Assembly: GCA_910574195.1 (NCBI GenBank)
Contig: CAJTBF010000003.1
Location: 1 to 64,000 of the forward strand
Direction of reading: 5' to 3'
Source of the DNA: Lachnospiraceae bacterium
GTDB lineage: Bacteria; Bacillota; Clostridia; Lachnospirales; Lachnospiraceae
DNA length: 64,000 bases
Shown: in pieces, positions 63,133 to 64,000 of the stretch
How the letters are laid out: every line of letters begins with the position of its first letter
Numbering within the stretch: position 1 is the stretch's first letter
Translations under genes and position numbers: made by a program
The notes under the pieces: generated by a model
Databases searched by the model: none
What the model saw: the letters and a program-made list of their open reading frames with translations, nothing else
Told to the model about the DNA's origin: nothing

Positions 63133-63286
63133 GTGTTTTTTCTTGACAAACTTTTGTTTTACTTATTTTCTTACATCTATACGAATCACAATTTTGCCGA
63201 AAACCCCCTACTGGAAATTTCGAGAATTTTATGCTAAAATAAAAACCTATTATGAAAAAAATAGAAAAAGTAGGAGGATAATCAAC

Positions 63287-64000
63287 ATGGCATGGTATGA
63301 CGAAGCAATTTTTTATCATATTTATCCGCTTGGCCTTGCAGGCGCGCCAAAACAGAATTCTTACGGAGAACCAGAACATCGGCTGCGTACCCTGTTTCCC
63401 TGGATCTCCCATATAAAAAACATCGGCTGCAATGCGATTTATATCGGTCCGCTTTTTGAATCCGTAGGACACGGATATGAGACCACAGATTATAAAAAAC
63501 TGGACAGCCGTCTTGGAACCAACGAGGATTTGAAAGACTTTGTAGCAGAATGTCACGCACACGGAATCCGGGTGATTTTTGACGGAGTATTCAATCATAC
63601 CGGACGGGATTTCTTTGCCTTTCAGGATATCAAAAAGAACCGGGAGAGTTCCCCATACAAAGACTGGTACTGTAACGTGAATTTCTGGGGAAATAACGAA
63701 TATAACGACGGATTCTCCTATGAAAACTGGGGCGGTTATAATCTACTGGTAAAATTAAACCAGCATAATCCCGCGGTTCGTGATTATATCTGCGATGTCA
63801 TCCGCTTCTGGGTGCAGGAATTTGACGTGGACGGAATCCGGCTGGACGCTGCAGATGTATTGGATTTTGAATATATGAAGGCGCTCCGCCATGTGGCAAA
63901 TGAAGTAAAGCCGGAATTCTGGCTGATGGGCGAGGTCATCCACGGGGACTACAACCGATGGGTGAACGAAGGCACCCTCCACTCTGTCACCAATTATCAG
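63287..64000 (+). CDS. GH13 alpha-amylase-family glycosidase, cut by the window edge
   Basis: The first 238 codons are present and open to the edge. 'YDEAIFYHIYPLGLAGAP' opens the TIM barrel; 'DGVFNHTG' is conserved region I, 'DGIRLDAAD' holds the catalytic Asp nucleophile and 'LMGEVIHGD' the acid/base Glu. The start ATG has TAGGAGG upstream. No signal peptide is seen, so it should act in the cytoplasm on imported alpha-glucans or oligosaccharides. The exact specificity cannot be read from this part. Confidence 0.93.
   Translation, partial: MAWYDEAIFYHIYPLGLAGAPKQNSYGEPEHRLRTLFPWISHIKNIGCNAIYIGPLFESVGHGYETTDYKKLDSRLGTNEDLKDFVAECHAHGIRVIFDGVFNHTGRDFFAFQDIKKNRESSPYKDWYCNVNFWGNNEYNDGFSYENWGGYNLLVKLNQHNPAVRDYICDVIRFWVQEFDVDGIRLDAADVLDFEYMKALRHVANEVKPEFWLMGEVIHGDYNRWVNEGTLHSVTNYQ

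Overview
The window looks like a chromosomal segment of a Gram-positive Clostridia species, most likely Lachnospiraceae. The evidence is the order ylxM-ffh-rpsP-khpA-rimM-trmD-rplS-lepB-rbgA-lepB-rnhB-yraN, strong AGGAGG-type ribosome binding sites, AraC-type YesN/YesM regulators, lipoprotein sugar-binding proteins and a three-gene [FeFe]-hydrogenase. The exact genus is not determined from sequence alone.

About 1-31 kb (all minus strand) is one large contractile injection system (eCIS / phage-tail-like) locus of about 22 genes. In transcription order it holds a MalT/SARP-like activator, an AAA+ ATPase, a charged repeat protein, sheath, tube 1, a gp51-like chaperone, a DUF6760 protein, tube 2, a 1202-residue coiled-coil protein, a LysM protein, gp27-like hub, gp5-like spike, gp25, two J-like baseplate proteins, a gpI-like protein and a conserved 587-residue eCIS protein. 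These are followed by a membrane-anchored pseudokinase-like protein, a membrane-anchored MORN-repeat protein (about 21 repeats), the DUF4255 cap, a beta-sandwich protein with 10-residue repeats, a PAAR-like tip and a membrane-anchored propeller-like protein. There are no capsid, terminase, integrase or lysis genes, so it is not a prophage. Three single-span membrane proteins at the distal end suggest (inference) a particle tethered to the envelope. A family of palindromic repeats sits in frame in two genes of the locus and once between genes.

About 31.1-35.0 kb (plus strand) is a LytTR response regulator, a GHKL sensor kinase and a half-size ABC exporter, translationally coupled. About 35.2-43.2 kb (plus) is a sugar-responsive module: YesN-type regulator, YesM-type kinase, an overlapping solute-binding lipoprotein (a probable sensing partner), then a second binding protein and two MalFG-type permeases. 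It ends at a strong terminator.

About 43.3-50.8 kb (mostly minus) holds a YjbR-EVE fusion, a NUDIX hydrolase, a DUF3784 membrane protein (plus), hydrogenase genes hydC-hydB-hydA with a Rex-like operator upstream, a precorrin-2 dehydrogenase-like gene and tRNA-Thr(CGT). About 50.8-63.1 kb (minus) is housekeeping: rarA, mscS, pgeF, yraN, rnhB, two signal peptidases, rbgA, rplS, trmD, rimM, khpA, rpsP, ffh and ylxM. The right edge cuts a plus-strand GH13 glycosidase.
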